From: an uncultured bacterium
GTDB taxonomy: Bacteria; Cyanobacteriota; Vampirovibrionia; Gastranaerophilales; Gastranaerophilaceae
Reading direction: 5' to 3'
Length of the DNA: 5,515 bases
Assembly (NCBI GenBank): GCA_945833895.1
Contig: CAMAGQ010000111.1
Span: 1-5,515, forward strand
In this document: positions 5,342 through 5,515 of the stretch, piece after piece
Position numbering within the stretch: the first letter of the stretch is position 1
Layout of the letters: each line of letters starts with the position of its first letter
Made by a program: the position numbers and the translations under genes
The notes under the pieces: generated by a model
Seen by the model: only the letters and a program-made list of their open reading frames with translations
Databases searched by the model: none
What the model was told of the DNA's origin: nothing

Positions 5342-5515
5342 GTGGAGTTATCTATGTTCAAACCCTCTCCCGAATTTCTAAATTCACTACGTTCATTAAG
5401 AAATTCTACCCTCCCCCAAGGTGGGAGGGCAATCTTAAAATCTTACAAATCGCACCAACATGTCATTCTGAACTCGTTTCAGAATCTTGCACCCATGCAA
5501 GCCTCGTTAGGGGTT
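5342..5515 (+). CDS. Doubtful partial open frame running off the window
   Basis: From GTG 5342 the frame stays open for 58 codons to the window edge, beginning VELSMFKPSPEFLNSLRS. It has an ideally placed GGAGG site and a candidate promoter about 55 nt upstream. However, from about codon 7 the coding sequence lies in hairpin-rich repeat-like DNA. Its translation (for example HVILNSFQNL) is of the kind produced when dispersed repeats of the ATTCTGAA..TTCAGAAT type are read through. It may be a gene start into which a repeat has inserted, a leader peptide, or no gene at all. No family is recognised. Confidence 0.25.
   Translation, partial: MELSMFKPSPEFLNSLRSLRNSTLPQGGRAILKSYKSHQHVILNSFQNLAPMQASLGV
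5372..5429. repeat. Two adjacent hairpins, likely dispersed intergenic repeat
   Basis: GAATTTCT (5372-5379) pairs perfectly with AGAAATTC (5399-5406), 8 bp around a 19-nt loop. It is followed at once by CCCTCCC (5409-5415) pairing with GGGAGGG (5423-5429) around a 7-nt loop. An alternative small stem (GAATT/AATTC, 5372-5385) competes with the first hairpin. The C-rich and G-rich arms stand out against the AT-rich surroundings. No U-run follows, so a terminator is unlikely. The pattern looks like a mobile palindromic repeat, but only one copy can be seen here. Confidence 0.5.
5465..5501. repeat. Tandem palindromes, likely dispersed repeat unit
   Basis: ATTCTGAA (5465-5472) and TTCAGAAT (5478-5485) form an 8-bp stem around CTCGT. 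Directly next to it CTTGCA (5486-5491) and TGCAAG (5496-5501) form a 6-bp stem around CCCA. The first palindrome is a type I recognise as widespread in intergenic repeats of many bacteria (reading TTCTGAA..TTCAGAA). The element probably continues past the window edge. Confidence 0.55.

Noticed and set aside
5409..5440. Terminator at the CCCTCCC/GGGAGGG hairpin
   Set aside because: No U-run follows on either strand; a repeat element explains it better.
5261..5515. CRISPR array
   Set aside because: The hairpins differ from each other and there are no regularly spaced identical repeats.

Overview
The window is AT-rich and densely packed with genes, with Shine-Dalgarno sites typical of bacteria (GGTGA, GGGGA, GGAG). 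The base composition, the EngB sequence, and the mix of a large TPR protein with proteins carrying short degenerate N-terminal leaders suggest a gut-type, low-GC, uncultured lineage. My best guess is Candidatus Gastranaerophilales/Melainabacteria (Vampirovibrionia). That is an impression from sequence style, not a proven placement.

Left part (44-2707, + strand): an apparent operon of three genes. A long secreted or envelope-attached TPR-repeat protein is followed after 10 nt by an unrecognised 86-aa protein. The stop codon of that gene overlaps the start of engB/ysxC, the ribosome-assembly GTPase (ATGA overlap). A strong compound RNA hairpin lies at the start of the 86-aa gene.

Middle part (2792-5187): a small accessory-looking cassette. 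A 386-aa protein with a type I phosphoribosyltransferase-like PRPP-loop motif (VVPDDFSGSGRS) is followed with no gap (TAGATG) by a 207-aa protein of unknown family. Converging on them from the - strand, with a 4-nt 3' overlap, is a 204-aa protein with a NADAR (YbiA-like) domain, a family that cleaves N-glycosidic bonds, including ADP-ribose attached to guanine. A PRPP-fold protein, an orphan and a NADAR enzyme side by side suggest a nucleotide, NAD or ADP-ribose related function, possibly in conflict or damage repair. This is inference from domains and position only.

Right part (5188-5515): a regulatory-looking stretch with a perfect 7-bp dyad (TGTAAAG-AAAA-CTTTACA) and TATAAT boxes on both strands. 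It is followed by a strong GGAGG site and an open frame running off the window. Nearly all of that frame lies in hairpin-rich sequence that looks like a dispersed intergenic repeat, so the frame may not be a real gene.
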